This document shows, piece after piece, positions 1 to 9,124 of a stretch of 64,000 nt of DNA. This DNA comes from Propionispora sp. 2/2-37. GTDB lineage: Bacteria; Bacillota; Negativicutes; Propionisporales; Propionisporaceae. The translations under genes were made by a program, and so were the position numbers. How positions within the stretch are numbered: position 1 is the first letter of the stretch; every line of letters starts with the position of its first letter. The notes below the pieces were generated by a model. The model was not told the DNA's origin. It did not search any database and saw only the letters and a list, made by a program, of their open reading frames with translations. Location: positions 1 to 64,000 of the forward strand of contig NZ_CYSP01000007.1 in the NCBI RefSeq assembly GCF_001298735.1, in the 5' to 3' direction.

Positions 1-14
1 ATTGTAAATCAGAA

Positions 15-296
15 TTACCCGTCTGTCATGCATTTATTTGCATCTTCTAAATGCAAGCTGTCTTTTATCCCTTCTTTTTTAGCTTGTTTTAATAAATAGT
101 TGTATTTTTTTTCGGATGCTTTTATCAGATAAATGGCATACTCTACCAAATCCGGCTCATTTACATTATTAAAATATTGTTGGGCATAGAGCCATTCTTT
201 CCGCGCTTGTTCAACTAACTCCGGCAACCCTGGCAATGCAAGGCCATGCCGTTCTTCAAACAGCCAGCCTAAAAAAAACCTTCGCCACAATCCCAT
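15..296 (-). CDS. DUF2508 (YaaL-like) small protein
   Basis: A 93-residue charged, mostly helical protein with the pattern of the YaaL/DUF2508 family: a W-x-x-A-Q-x-Y-F motif near residues 35-42, then a D-L-V-E-Y-A-I-Y-x-I-K-A-x-E-K-x-Y helix. Family function is unknown; it normally lies just downstream of recR in Firmicutes, as here. The ATG follows a clear GGGGAGGGAAG ribosome site. A second paralogue lies immediately upstream (493-780), so the locus carries a tandem duplication. Family call is from pattern recognition; cytoplasmic location is inferred from the absence of a signal or membrane segment. Confidence 0.8.
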   Translation of the reverse strand: MGLWRRFFLGWLFEERHGLALPGLPELVEQARKEWLYAQQYFNNVNEPDLVEYAIYLIKASEKKYNYLLKQAKKEGIKDSLHLEDANKCMTDG

Positions 297-421
297 TGTC
301 TTCCCTCCCCTAACACCCCTCTTTCAACAAATATAGTCGCAGCCAGTCCGATTTATGCCAAAAAGGACAAGCCCCCAGTCGAATTGACAAAAAGTTACCT
401 CCATCTCATAATTAGTTCATT

Positions 422-475
422 CGATACATAAACACCGCTGTCAGGTGTTCCTTTGACAGCGGTGTTTATGTATCG
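422..475. repeat. 22-bp perfect inverted repeat between DUF2508 paralogues
   Basis: Arms 422-443 and 454-475 are perfectly complementary over 22 bp with a 10-base loop. Neither strand has a T-tract after the stem, so it is not a standard terminator. It sits 126 bp upstream of the first DUF2508 start and just past the end of the second gene. It may be a small mobile hairpin, an mRNA-processing site or an operator. Confidence 0.7.
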
Positions 476-492
476 GCAATACAGCCAATAGG

Positions 493-780
493 CTAATAAA
501 CCAATTTAGAATTCTCCTCTATTTCTGCTGGATAAGGATAATAAGTAATGCCAGCCCGTCTTGCTTGTTTTAACAGGTAAACATATTTCTTTTCCGCTGC
601 CTGCATCATATATACTGCATGATCCACCAAATCCTGGTCAGTTACGTTATCATAATAATATTGGGCGGCCAACCACTCTCGCCGGGCTTCCTCCACCATA
701 TCCTTCAAATCCGGCAATCTGGCCGGGCTTACATCATGGCTCAAAAGTTGTTTAACAAGTTTTTGCCAGGTTATTTGCAT
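493..780 (-). CDS. DUF2508 (YaaL-like) small protein, paralogue
   Basis: About 95 residues; the C-terminal half matches its neighbour at 15-296 closely (W-L-A-A-Q-Y-Y-Y-D-N-V, then D-L-V-D-H-A-V-Y-M-M-x-A-A-E-K-K-Y-x-Y-L-L-K-Q-A). The ATG at 780 follows GAGGGGG by 7 bases; a TTG two codons upstream is a poorer start. It lies directly after recR and its terminator, the usual YaaL position. Function is unknown; the N-terminal third differs from the paralogue, which suggests divergence after duplication. Confidence 0.8.
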   Translation of the reverse strand: MQITWQKLVKQLLSHDVSPARLPDLKDMVEEARREWLAAQYYYDNVTDQDLVDHAVYMMQAAEKKYVYLLKQARRAGITYYPYPAEIEENSKLVY

Positions 781-829
781 AATCAATCCCCCTCATGAGG
801 TTATTTTTTCCACAAAAGGCGGCAAATAA

Positions 830-873
830 ACAAAAAAGCCCAAACCTTAACAAAAAAGGTTTGAGCTTTTTAT
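830..873 (-). terminator. Rho-independent terminator after recR
   Basis: Read on the minus strand, an AGCTCAAACC...GGTTTGGGCT hairpin is followed by a T-run, directly after the recR stop codon. It closes the dnaX-ybaB-recR operon. Confidence 0.85.
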
Positions 874-874
874 A

Positions 875-1474
875 TCACAACATTTCTCTGCGGTTCTCCA
901 GAGCTTTCGATAAGGTAACTTCGTCCGCATACTCTAAATCTCCGCCTATCGGTAATCCATGAGCAATTCTCGTCACTTTGATTCCCATCGGCTGAATTAA
1001 ACGGGCAAGATACATCGCCGTAGCTTCCCCCTCCACATCCGGATTGGAAGCCATAATGACCTCCTGTACCCGGCCATCCCGGAGCCGCATAAGTAATTCC
1101 TTAATACGGAGTTCATCCGGTCCGACTCCTTCCAGCGGTGACAAAGACCCGTGTAAAACATGATACATTCCGCTGAATTCGCGGGTTCTTTCCATTGCCG
1201 CCACGTCACGGGGCTCTTCAACTACACACAATACAGACTGATCTCTGTTTTGCGACCGGCATATGGCACAGGGATCACAATCAGTCAGATTAAAACAGAT
1301 CCGGCAATATCCGATTTTGTCTTTGGCCTCAACAATAGCCTTGGATAGCTGCAATGCCTTGTCCTTATCCATTTCCAGTATATGATAAGCCAAACGGGCG
1401 GCCGATTTAGCTCCTATACCCGGCAAAGCCCGCAATTGCTCAATTAATCTGGCCAACGGGGCAATCTGCTGCAT
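875..1474 (-). CDS. recR: Recombination mediator RecR
   Basis: 199 residues, the usual RecR length. RecR works with RecO (and RecF) to load RecA onto SSB-coated single-stranded DNA at gaps. Visible parts in order: N-terminal helix-hairpin-helix ([20 protein letters not shown]), a four-cysteine zinc finger (C-x2-C-x11-C-x2-C, residues 57-75), then a TOPRIM domain starting with VVEEPRDV and containing [10 protein letters not shown]. It follows ybaB by 2 bases and probably relies on translational coupling, as its own ribosome site is weak. Order dnaX-ybaB-recR is conserved in bacteria. Confidence 0.97.
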   Translation of the reverse strand: MQQIAPLARLIEQLRALPGIGAKSAARLAYHILEMDKDKALQLSKAIVEAKDKIGYCRICFNLTDCDPCAICRSQNRDQSVLCVVEEPRDVAAMERTREFSGMYHVLHGSLSPLEGVGPDELRIKELLMRLRDGRVQEVIMASNPDVEGEATAMYLARLIQPMGIKVTRIAHGLPIGGDLEYADEVTLSKALENRREML

Positions 1475-1476
1475 CT

Positions 1477-1812
1477 TTAAAACAATCCCGGCGGGAGATT
1501 TAATCCTCCGGTCAGTTTTCCCATTTCCGCTGCCATCATGTCATCCACTTTCTTAATGGCTTCGTTCACTGCCGCGGCAATTAAGTCTTCCAGCATTTCA
1601 ACATCCTGCGGATCTACCGCACTGGGCTCAATTTTTACCGATTGGATTTGTTTTTCACCGTTAATGATAATTTTGATGGCTCCACCGCCGGAAGATACTT
1701 CTACCGTACGCGCTTTTAATTTCTCCTGCAGTTTGGCCATATCCGCCTGCAGTTTTTGCACCTTCTTCATCATACCGGCCATATTGCCCATGTTTCCCAT
1801 ATTACCAAACAT
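1477..1812 (-). CDS. YbaB/EbfC nucleoid-associated protein
   Basis: About 111 residues, starting with the Met/Gly/Asn-rich N-terminus common in Firmicutes YbaB proteins, followed by a long helix ([19 protein letters not shown]) and the beta segment with [12 protein letters not shown]. Members dimerise and bind DNA without strong sequence preference. AAGGAGG lies upstream; a TTG at 1818 is 5 bases from it and the ATG at 1812 is 11, so the start is uncertain by two codons. It lies between dnaX and recR in the same operon. Confidence 0.93.
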   Translation of the reverse strand: MFGNMGNMGNMAGMMKKVQKLQADMAKLQEKLKARTVEVSSGGGAIKIIINGEKQIQSVKIEPSAVDPQDVEMLEDLIAAAVNEAIKKVDDMMAAEMGKLTGGLNLPPGLF

Positions 1813-1818
1813 ATTCAA

Positions 1819-3549
1819 TTAAACCTCCTTATTTGTTTCCTGCTTTATCACTTTACCACCGAATACTTTTAGCGCCTGCTTCAAAGCATGTTGTTCTTTT
1901 TCCGGCACATTCGGCAGGCTCCCGGTTGAACTTACTGCCTTGACCGGAGTAGAAACCTCGGCCGGTTTAGGCACTGCTGCACTGCCTAACACACAGCGAA
2001 GCTGTATCTGTTTTCCTGATACTTGCATGAATATCTTCTCTACAATAGCCCGGTAATCCTCTTTTTCCGTGCGCTCTTTAGGAAAGGCCGCTGTAAATTG
2101 AATGACCGCCTGTTTATCGTCCAGTGAGACCAACTGGCCTTGCGCCACACAGGCATGCACCGAACGTTTGCCGGCTGATAACAATTCTTTTAATACCCCA
2201 TCCCAAACCTGCTTTTTATCTTTAGGTGGCTCGGCGGATGGCTTAACAGTTTCCGGTGGATTTGCCGGCTGTGGCCTTGCCAGGTCAGATGCCGTACGCT
2301 GTCCGGCTGCCGCGGGGGGACTGGGAACCGGCTCGGCCGGCGGGACAATGTGTGCAGCTACCTGCGGGTGAGTGACCGGAATATGCCCTGCCTTTATATC
2401 ACCCATGCCGGCCAGTTTTTCTTCCAACAACTCAATTCGTTTTAAAAGACCGGCCGTGTCGTCCCTCGCGTTGCGGCAGAGAGACAGAAGGGCCATCTCA
2501 GCGGTTACCCGCGGCTCCGGCGATCGCTTGGCTTCATTGGCCGCCTCGTTCAACAAACGAATCATACCTACTAATTCTTCATGCGTAAACCTGGCGCTTT
2601 GTTCTGCCAATACGGACCTGTCCTCAACATAAAAATCAATGCCGGTAAGATCCGGTGCCGCTTTGTACAACATCAGGCTCCGTATATGCAGTATCATTTC
2701 CAGCAAAACCTGCCGTATATCTTTGCCTAAATTAAATAACTCGTCAATAATCAGTAATGTTTCCTTAACGTCCTTATCAGCCAGGCAACCAGTTAACCGT
2801 ATGACCCATTCGTGACCGACAAGCCCCAGTAGTTGCCGGACCTTTTCCGTATTAATAACCGAGTCGGACAACGTAGCACACTGATCCAGGATACTCAGCG
2901 CATCGCGCAAACCGCCATCTGCATGAACAGCAATCATTTTGACGGCCTCATCTTCAATAGTAAGACCGGTATGCCCGGCAATGTCCAGCAAGCGTTTTTC
3001 AATTTCTTTATTGCTGATCCGCCGGAAATCATAGCGCTGGCAGCGCGAATGAATGGTAGCGGGAATTTTATGGGCTTCCGTAGTTGCCAGTATAAAGACC
3101 ACATGCGCCGGTGGTTCTTCCAGCGTTTTCAACAGGGCATTAAAGGCCTCTGTTGTTAACATATGTACTTCATCTATGATGTATACTTTGTAACGCCCGT
3201 CAACCGGTGCAAATTTAATGGTCTCACGCAAATCACGGATTTCATCAATTCCCCTGTTGGAAGCAGCATCAATTTCAAAAACATCCATAGAATTACCGGC
3301 AGTAATTTTGGTGCAGTTAGCGCAGGTATTACACGGCTCAGCCGTTGGCCCCTGCAGGCAATTTAAAGCCTTGGCCAGTATTTTAGCCGTACTGGTTTTC
3401 CCCGTCCCCCGTGGACCGGAAAATAAATAGGCGTGTGAAATCCGGCCCAATTTTATGGCATTCCGTAACGTTTGCGAGATATGTTCCTGTCCTACCAACC
3501 CATGAAAATCCTGTGGCCGCCATTGGCGGTATAACGCAACATAAGACAT
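1819..3549 (-). CDS. dnaX: DNA polymerase III subunit gamma/tau
   Basis: 576 residues. Clamp-loader ATPase that assembles the sliding clamp at replication forks. N-terminal AAA+ module with Walker A (FSGPRGTGKTSTAKILAKAL), a four-cysteine zinc-binding insert (C-x8-C-x2-C-x2-C), Walker B with DEVHML, and the SRC arginine-finger motif (TIHSRCQRYDF). After domain III (to about residue 365) comes a Pro/Ala-rich linker and a C-terminal tau-like domain. The ATG follows GCAGGAGG. First gene of the operon with ybaB and recR; transcription runs away from the SRP RNA. Confidence 0.97.
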   Translation of the reverse strand: MSYVALYRQWRPQDFHGLVGQEHISQTLRNAIKLGRISHAYLFSGPRGTGKTSTAKILAKALNCLQGPTAEPCNTCANCTKITAGNSMDVFEIDAASNRGIDEIRDLRETIKFAPVDGRYKVYIIDEVHMLTTEAFNALLKTLEEPPAHVVFILATTEAHKIPATIHSRCQRYDFRRISNKEIEKRLLDIAGHTGLTIEDEAVKMIAVHADGGLRDALSILDQCATLSDSVINTEKVRQLLGLVGHEWVIRLTGCLADKDVKETLLIIDELFNLGKDIRQVLLEMILHIRSLMLYKAAPDLTGIDFYVEDRSVLAEQSARFTHEELVGMIRLLNEAANEAKRSPEPRVTAEMALLSLCRNARDDTAGLLKRIELLEEKLAGMGDIKAGHIPVTHPQVAAHIVPPAEPVPSPPAAAGQRTASDLARPQPANPPETVKPSAEPPKDKKQVWDGVLKELLSAGKRSVHACVAQGQLVSLDDKQAVIQFTAAFPKERTEKEDYRAIVEKIFMQVSGKQIQLRCVLGSAAVPKPAEVSTPVKAVSSTGSLPNVPEKEQHALKQALKVFGGKVIKQETNKEV

Positions 3550-3582
3550 GGCTTTACCTCCTGCTGAGAACTGATTAATGCC

Positions 3583-3618
3583 AAAAAAGCAACCAGAATC
3601 GAATAACTGGCTGCTTTT
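3583..3618 (-). terminator. Terminator after SRP RNA
   Basis: On the minus strand AAAAGCAGCCAG...CTGGTTGC followed by TTTTTT, between the SRP RNA 3' end and the dnaX ribosome site. Confidence 0.8.
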
Positions 3619-3643
3619 AAAATGCTATGTCACTGTTTTTAAC

Positions 3644-3771
3644 GTCGGGCCACGGTAATAATCAGGCACCCTTGCGGCACATAGAAATGATCACTTACCG
3701 TTGCTCCCTTCCGGACCTGGCGGAGTTCATGAGTTCCTATTGCGCAAGACCCAACATTACCGCGGTCCGAC
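3644..3771 (-). ncRNA. ffs: Signal recognition particle RNA (small bacterial type)
   Basis: The minus strand contains the conserved domain IV core CAGGTCCGGAAGGGAGCAAC, the Ffh-binding loop region, and the two ends pair over about 16 bases (GTCGG...CGGTAAT with G-U pairs), giving the long rod expected. Length is about 128 nt, so no Alu domain is evident here. Position beside dnaX and next to a tRNA-Ser gene is common in Firmicutes. Exact ends are set from the terminal helix. Confidence 0.9.
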
Positions 3772-3810
3772 CTTAAAAACAGAAGCCGCAAAGCGGCTGT
3801 TTATGTTTTC

Positions 3811-3900
3811 TGGCGGAGAGAGAGGGATTCGAACCCTCGGTACAGTTTCCCGTACACACGCTTTCCAGGCGTGCTCCTTCAACCGCTCGGACATCTCTCC
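3811..3900 (-). tRNA. tRNA-Ser(GGA)
   Basis: 90-nt class II tRNA on the minus strand with acceptor GGAGAGA/TCTCTCC, the T-loop sequence GGTTCGAATCC, anticodon loop CTGGAAA (anticodon GGA), a long variable arm typical of serine tRNA, and an encoded CCA end. Confidence 0.97.
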
Positions 3901-4086
3901 GGGTCTACCATGTTTAAACCATCTGCAATTTGTCAAGTCAAAACACGTATCGTGTATCGGCTACGCAAAATATATTATCATTTATCAAAACAGTTGTCAA
4001 TAGAAGATTAGATAAAGGAATAGTGTCAATTCTTACCTGCTGCAGCATACAATATTTCACAAAACGTATCCCAAGGGGGGCTTGCT

Positions 4087-4299
4087 ATGAGGGATGAAGT
4101 ATTGGCACAAATAGCTGCAAAGCACTCTCTGACAGCCAATAAGGCACTGCAATTCGGAGATTTTGCTGCCATTTATACAATACTGATACTGCTGAATATT
4201 CTGGATACCCTGAACACAGACCCGGAAACCAACCTAACCAGCATTTTATCTGTTTCCAACGCAATTGCACAACAAGTCTCCAGCCTGCAAAGTTTTTAG
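4087..4299 (+). CDS. Hypothetical small protein
   Basis: 70 residues preceded by a strong AAGGGGGG ribosome site 6 bases before ATG. Largely helical with a hydrophobic middle (FAAIYTILILLNIL, about residues 26-39) and no charged tail; it may associate with the membrane. I do not recognise a family. It is transcribed towards metF and ends 7 bases before that gene's stop codon, so the two are convergent. Confidence 0.6.
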   Translation: MRDEVLAQIAAKHSLTANKALQFGDFAAIYTILILLNILDTLNTDPETNLTSILSVSNAIAQQVSSLQSF

Positions 4300-4305
4300 G
4301 AGATT

Positions 4306-5184
4306 TTACACCATAGTTGTTATTCCGGTTTGCTGCAAAATTGTTTTTATCTGTTCCACTTTATTCATAGTGTACAAATGTATCCCGTCAATTTGATGGT
4401 CCCTTAAATCCAGAATTTGTTCACAGGCATATTCAATACCGGCTTTTTCCATATCGGCTGTCGAATTCCGGTATTTATCCAAAAGTATCTTTAGTTTTTC
4501 TGGTATCCGTGCTCCGCATAGTGACGTAATCCGTTCAATCTGAGCCGCATTTAATACCGGCATGATGCCGATGGAAATCGGACAGTCAATACCGGCTTGT
4601 AGTACTCTCTCCCGAAACGCGTAATAACTGTTATTGTCAAAAAACAGTTGGGTGATTAAAAAATCAACACCTTGATCCACCTTCATTTTCAGATACTCTA
4701 TACTTTTTCCCATATCGCGGCATTCCATATGCCCTTCCGGATAAGCAGCCGCTGCAATGCAAAACTGCCGGCGATCTTTAATATGGCCTATCAGTTCTTG
4801 CGCATACCTATATCCGTTGGCAGGCTGCTTAAAGGAAATTTCACCGGCAGGAGGATCTCCTCTTAACGCTAAAACATTATGCACTTGGCACGCCTCCAGC
4901 CGGTCTAACATATTGTCAATTTCTTCACGTGCCAAACCAACACAGGTCAGATGTGCTAAGGCTTCAATACCGCAGTGGTTTTTAATCCGGTCGGCAATCT
5001 CAAGCGTCCGGGCGGAATTACCGCCCCCGGCACCATAAGTGACGCTGATAAAACTGGGCTTTAGCGCCTTTAGTCCCTCCAGTGTGTTAAAAACATTTTC
5101 AATGGGCGACGTAGGTTTAGGTGGAAAAACCTCCAAAGAAACGACCGGTTTAGCTTTCTTTTTAAATAACTCCCCAATATGCAC
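4306..5184 (-). CDS. metF: Methylenetetrahydrofolate reductase
   Basis: 292 residues, standard MetF length. Reduces 5,10-methylene-THF to 5-methyl-THF, for methionine synthesis or, in acetogenic relatives, the Wood-Ljungdahl methyl branch. Family features: SLEVFPPK near the N-terminus, ISVTYGAGG, HLTCVG, NVLALRGDPP, the flavin-region sequence ITQLFFDN and PISIGIMPVLN. The start is a GTG 8 bases after AAGGGTGAGA. No MetV-type partner is adjacent, so I infer a single-subunit enzyme. Confidence 0.96.
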   Translation of the reverse strand: MHIGELFKKKAKPVVSLEVFPPKPTSPIENVFNTLEGLKALKPSFISVTYGAGGGNSARTLEIADRIKNHCGIEALAHLTCVGLAREEIDNMLDRLEACQVHNVLALRGDPPAGEISFKQPANGYRYAQELIGHIKDRRQFCIAAAAYPEGHMECRDMGKSIEYLKMKVDQGVDFLITQLFFDNNSYYAFRERVLQAGIDCPISIGIMPVLNAAQIERITSLCGARIPEKLKILLDKYRNSTADMEKAGIEYACEQILDLRDHQIDGIHLYTMNKVEQIKTILQQTGITTMV

Positions 5185-5317
5185 AGCATCTCACCCTTTT
5201 ATTATACGGCCTGCAAACCGTCTGTCTTTTTCTCTATCTTCGCTATGTACTGCCTAAAATTCCTGCTGTGTTATTCCTGAACCTACTTTTCCGCATAACA
5301 AATCCGACTTCAGACGT

Positions 5318-5351
5318 AAAAAGTTTCAGAAATCTTTCTGAAACTTTTTAG
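5318..5351 (-). terminator. Terminator overlapping the end of the HTH gene
   Basis: AAAAAGTTTCAGAAA...TTTCTGAAACTTTTT hairpin whose stem contains the last codons and stop of the 5326-5736 gene; symmetrical T/A runs make it able to stop both strands. Confidence 0.8.
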
Positions 5352-5736
5352 ACAATATAGCCACAGGGACTTTATCTTTCCGGCTGGAAGAAAATCGTAT
5401 ATCTTCAAAAATCCGTTCATAAAAATCCGCTTCTTCTTCCGTTACTTCTTCATAACACAGAATTTTTTTATTCTTTTGTGGTTTAGACATCAGCTCGCGG
5501 AGTATGCCGGGAAGTTCATCTTCATCAACATATTGAATGGCTTCATTGGTAAAGTAATCATCAACAACATCAAAGAATTGACATAGTTGCAGCATCTCGT
5601 TATGACTTAGCTGACGCTGACCGGTTATTTGCAAATACAACGAAAATGGTTTGACACCGGTTGCGTTGCATACATCCGCAATGCTTACAGAAAAAACCCG
5701 ACATGCATGCACTAATTTTTCTTGAAATGTCGCCAT
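5326..5736 (-). CDS. Helix-turn-helix (XRE-like) protein
   Basis: 136 residues. Residues 10-60 fit a Cro/CI-type helix-turn-helix: SIADVCNATGVKPFSLY as the recognition region, then LSHNEMLQLCQFFDV, which resembles the helix after the turn. The C-terminal half is acidic (EEVTEEEADFYERIFEDI) and not assignable. GGAGG lies 9 bases before ATG. Single-gene unit with its own terminator. DNA binding is inferred, target unknown. Confidence 0.65.
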   Translation of the reverse strand: MATFQEKLVHACRVFSVSIADVCNATGVKPFSLYLQITGQRQLSHNEMLQLCQFFDVVDDYFTNEAIQYVDEDELPGILRELMSKPQKNKKILCYEEVTEEEADFYERIFEDIRFSSSRKDKVPVAILSKKFQKDF

Positions 5737-5804
5737 ATCGCCATTCCTCCTTAAACCACTATCTGCTAATAGTGATTTTCCTTATTATGCCACATCGTCC
5801 TGTA

Positions 5805-5942
5805 AAATACCATACTTTTCGGTAAAGGACGAAAGAATCCCCGCATTCTAGGGCTCTACAATCCTGCCGGACATGATATATGGGTTGCATCTGGTGACAG
5901 TATACGGCATATTTGTGACAAAATTATTACAGAAAAGTAATC
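5805..5942 (+). pseudogene. Possible remnant of an unknown gene
   Basis: An open frame with protein-like composition (LGLYNPAGHDIWVASGDSIR) and no start codon or ribosome site runs to a stop at 5940-5942. It may be the tail of a decayed gene; chance is possible. Confidence 0.2.
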
Positions 5943-5951
5943 TAAGGATAA

Positions 5952-5978
5952 TAAAAAAACGACGCCGTCAAGCGTCGA
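5952..5978 (-). terminator. Terminator of the 103-residue gene
   Basis: CGACGC/GCGTCG hairpin followed on the minus strand by a seven-T run, 6 bases past the stop codon. Confidence 0.8.
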
Positions 5979-5983
5979 TAAAA

Positions 5984-6295
5984 CTATTTTTTTCTCGCCG
6001 GATCTGAACATTTGTCCGCATTCGGCTCCAAAAAAAATGATTTTAATATATTGTTATCCGGGTCCGGTCTGTTAAGTTCAGCCTCAACATACATTCTCAT
6101 CATTTCCAAATGTACGGCTTGTGAATTTCCTGCCATACTGGCCTTGATTAATTGCTGCAAGCCGGCCTCTCTTACATAAGGGAGTACTTCTTTAATAAAA
6201 TATTGCTTTGCCGCTTCGTGATCAATCCTCAAATGGCTGTCAGATAAAAATCTAGAAAAATCAACCACGTTGTCTGTTATAGGATTTTTGCCCAT
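5984..6295 (-). CDS. Hypothetical protein, 103 residues
   Basis: Soluble, helical protein without signal peptide; the C-terminus is lysine/arginine-rich and has one cysteine. AAAGGTTG precedes ATG. It has a terminator of its own and no operon partner. No family recognised. The coding call rests on length, ribosome site and terminator placement. Confidence 0.55.
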   Translation of the reverse strand: MGKNPITDNVVDFSRFLSDSHLRIDHEAAKQYFIKEVLPYVREAGLQQLIKASMAGNSQAVHLEMMRMYVEAELNRPDPDNNILKSFFLEPNADKCSDPARKK

Positions 6296-6449
6296 ATTTT
6301 TTCAACCTTTCTCAGACAAGTTTATTTACACTTCTTCATTTTTATCATAGATGGATAGTCTTAGAAAAACGTTTGATTTTAACTAAAAATATCCTTCCAT
6401 AGCGACAGCTTTTAGCATGACAGATAGTACCCGCACAAGGTTTATCGAT

Positions 6450-6484
6450 AAAAAAACGTCCGGATTAATATTCGGACGTTTTCA
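6450..6484 (-). terminator. Terminator after chemoreceptor gene
   Basis: AAAACGTCCGAA...CCGGACGTTTT hairpin with T-run, right after the stop at 6491. Confidence 0.85.
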
Positions 6485-6490
6485 GTCTCA

Positions 6491-7339
6491 TTATCGATAC
6501 CTTTCCACATAGGTTTCCAAATTCTGAGCCCCTTTATTAATTTGTTCTAAATTCGCAGCGATTTCCTGTGTTGCGGCAGCCTGCTCCTGACTAACTGAAC
6601 TGGTAACCTCTATCGATTTGTAAATTTCAGCAACGGCTTGACTCATTTCCTGGAGGGTCGTCTGTATCTTTTTCGTTGCCTCCTGTGATTGATCCGCCAG
6701 CTTTCTCACTTCTTCGGCTACAACGGCGAATCCCCTGCCTTGATCACCGGCCCGGGCAGCCTCAATCGCCGCATTCAGACCCAAAAGATTGGTTTGCTGA
6801 GCGATATTCCGGATAAAGCCGATTACCTGCTCCGTTTCTTTATTACGTTTAATCAGCTCTTCAGCCAATTGAATCGCCCTTTGACCTGCCTCAGCTAGTT
6901 CGTTGGCGCTCTGGGCAACTTGTTCAACACTTGCGGATGCCTGACTAGTAGAATCAGCCAGTTTTTCCACGGTAGCTACCAAAGCAAAACTGTGCTCTAA
7001 ATCAATTCCGGAGCTGAGTGTGCCAATAATTTCCCGGTTACTGCCATATATCGGTGTAAAAATCGTTTTTATATTGCGACCATATACTTCCGGCGGAACA
7101 TCAGCAAAAGTGTTTTTCCCCGTACGAATGCATTCCTCTATTGTTTCAATACCTTGAATCGGTTTACCGGCAGGTAAATCGAGTTCAAAACCCTTAGCCC
7201 GTTGATAAGCCAAATATTCGGTCAGATTCGTCAACCCTACAGCCATATCCTCCCGGACAATATGATTCAGGTAAGGCAGCACGATCTTAAAGGCTTCTAA
7301 TATTTCCTCATTCGTAGGCACCGAGTCTGCATGTCCCAT
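6491..7339 (-). CDS. Soluble methyl-accepting chemotaxis protein
   Basis: 282 residues from the ATG at 7339, which has GGAGAGGA 5 bases upstream; an in-frame ATG at 7360 has no ribosome site. There is no membrane segment. Residues 1-120 form a sensor region of the type that resembles the PAS-like/heme-NO-like sensors of short MCPs ([18 protein letters not shown], then [22 protein letters not shown]). The rest is a coiled-coil signalling domain with the conserved hairpin tip, readable as [20 protein letters not shown]. It should signal to CheA/CheW in the cytoplasm. Ligand unknown. Confidence 0.88.
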   Translation of the reverse strand: MGHADSVPTNEEILEAFKIVLPYLNHIVREDMAVGLTNLTEYLAYQRAKGFELDLPAGKPIQGIETIEECIRTGKNTFADVPPEVYGRNIKTIFTPIYGSNREIIGTLSSGIDLEHSFALVATVEKLADSTSQASASVEQVAQSANELAEAGQRAIQLAEELIKRNKETEQVIGFIRNIAQQTNLLGLNAAIEAARAGDQGRGFAVVAEEVRKLADQSQEATKKIQTTLQEMSQAVAEIYKSIEVTSSVSQEQAAATQEIAANLEQINKGAQNLETYVERYR

Positions 7340-7551
7340 AAAATCCTCTCCATTTTGCATAAAATAACTTTGTCAAATAAATTCGATACGAAACGCCAAA
7401 TACCTTTATCCCGACAGTTACTATTTGTACTTAGCCGCAGAGAGTCTGCTCTTTCCTTAACATCCTCCGACGTAAAAAGTCGATGCCAAAGCCACCGGGC
7501 GGCCCTAGATTCCGAACTATTTCTAAACACAAATAACCTGTTATCATCAGA

Positions 7552-8406
7552 TTAATGAATGGCTTTTTTCCTAAATGTTCCTCCAAAGACATCATATACG
7601 TCACTAATCGTTACGAAAGCCTTCTCATCAATTTCTTCGACAATTGCTTTCAATTTGGCAATTTCCAATCGGGTAATTACAGCATAAAGAACCTTCTTGG
7701 GGTTATTGCTGTATGCCCCCTCACCATGGAGCACCGTTACACCTCTGCCCAGCCGGTCCATCAATGCCGCAGTAATGTCTGCCGAATAATCCGATACAAT
7801 GATAACACCTTTGGATTCATCCAGTCCTTTAATCGTAATATCAATTACTTTTGACGCAATATAATAGGTAAACAGGGAATACATGGCCCGGTCCCAGCCA
7901 AATACCAGCCCTGCGGCGCTCAAAATAAACAGGTTGATTACCATGACAAATTCACCTACGGAAAAACTGGTCCGCCTGTCCATTAAAATAGCTACAATTT
8001 CCGTTCCATCCAGCGAACCTCCGTATCGGACAATGAGTCCTACCCCAACTCCCAGAATGATACCGCCAAATGCTGAAGCTAAAAACAAATCATCTGTTAA
8101 TCCGGGAATTGGCAAAAATACATTGGTCCAATAGGATAAGGAAAGAATGGCAAACAAAGTTGAGATGGTAAACGTCTTTCCAATTTGTTGATACCCCAAA
8201 TAAATAAACGGTATATTCACGAGAATTAGAAAGACCCAAAACGGCCAACCACTCAGATAGCTGATCATGATTGCAATACCAACAACCCCGCCATCAATTA
8301 CATTATTGGGGACCAGAAATATTTCCAGCCCTGCAGCATAAATAATCGCCCCTATAAAAAGTAAGGAATAGCGCTTTATTTGTTGCAAAATCTTGTTTTT
8401 CTTCAT
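7552..8406 (-). CDS. YitT family membrane protein
   Basis: 284 residues with about five N-terminal hydrophobic segments (for example LLFIGAIIYAAGLEIFL and IILGVGVGLIVRYGGSLDGTEI) and a C-terminal soluble DUF2179 domain (residues about 200-280, containing GRGVTVLHGEGAYS). This two-part layout is the YitT/DUF161 family, of unknown function, common in several copies in Firmicutes. ATG follows AAGAGGCTG. The RYGGSLDGTEI motif is a family hallmark. Confidence 0.9.
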   Translation of the reverse strand: MKKNKILQQIKRYSLLFIGAIIYAAGLEIFLVPNNVIDGGVVGIAIMISYLSGWPFWVFLILVNIPFIYLGYQQIGKTFTISTLFAILSLSYWTNVFLPIPGLTDDLFLASAFGGIILGVGVGLIVRYGGSLDGTEIVAILMDRRTSFSVGEFVMVINLFILSAAGLVFGWDRAMYSLFTYYIASKVIDITIKGLDESKGVIIVSDYSADITAALMDRLGRGVTVLHGEGAYSNNPKKVLYAVITRLEIAKLKAIVEEIDEKAFVTISDVYDVFGGTFRKKAIH

Positions 8407-8607
8407 TAATCAGCCTCTTTTCGATATACTGTGTTATTTAATATTACCATATTTTTATCAAAATAAGAAAAACCGGCCTGACCGGGCCGGCAAGAAAAGA
8501 AAAAGAATTATATCTGATAATATAGGCTTTCCCCCTTTCAGGACCAGCCCCTTTCTTTTTCACAAAATATACTGCGTATACATAAGATATGGTGAGGAGG
8601 TGATTAG

Positions 8608-8793
8608 ATGTCCTATTATTGTCCAGAATGCATAAGAAGGCAACGAAATTTTTATTTTAAAAGCCGGTTTCCCTTTTGGGGAGCATTCGTATTGGGCCTG
8701 GGAATAGGTTCCCTATGGGGATCTCCTTATTTTCGTGACGGGAGATATTCTCCTTATGTAAATCGCTATTACGATTACGATGATGATGACTAG
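8608..8793 (+). CDS. Small Cys/Tyr/Asp protein, possibly sporulation-related
   Basis: 61 residues: N-terminal CPEC pair, one hydrophobic segment (FPFWGAFVLGLGIGSLWG, about residues 22-39) and a Tyr/Asp-rich tail ending in four aspartates. GAGGAGGTG lies 7 bases before ATG, an excellent ribosome site, and a terminator follows. No family recognised. Aromatic/acidic tails of this sort occur in spore coat and small morphogenetic proteins, but that role is a guess. Confidence 0.7.
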   Translation: MSYYCPECIRRQRNFYFKSRFPFWGAFVLGLGIGSLWGSPYFRDGRYSPYVNRYYDYDDDD

Positions 8794-8841
8794 TACGTTT
8801 AATAAATTAAAATGGAGGCGAAATTTACTCAACAGTTCCAG

Positions 8842-8867
8842 GGCCAGTAGCTGCTGGCCTTTTTTAT
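8842..8867 (+). terminator. Terminator of the 61-residue gene
   Basis: GGCCAGTAGCTGCTGGCC followed by six T on the plus strand. Confidence 0.85.
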
Positions 8868-9020
8868 GTAAGCCGGAGCCACTATATCCCTATGAGTTCT
8901 CCAGCTATGAAATAAATGCTCTCGAGCTTCCATCCCCTGGTGGGGTACAACCTTAGTTGAAAGTCAACAAAATAAAAAAAGCCCTGCAAATAGCAAAGAC
9001 TCTAATTTACCAGATTTCTA

Positions 9021-9110
<90 letters not shown>

Positions 9111-9124
9111 AAATAATAAATATG

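Noticed and set aside
5185..5325. SAM riboswitch upstream of metF
   Set aside because: None of the S-box core elements or a terminator could be found.
7360..7551. 77-codon minus and 74-codon plus ORFs between the chemoreceptor and YitT genes
   Set aside because: No ribosome sites or recognisable sequence; treated as intergenic.
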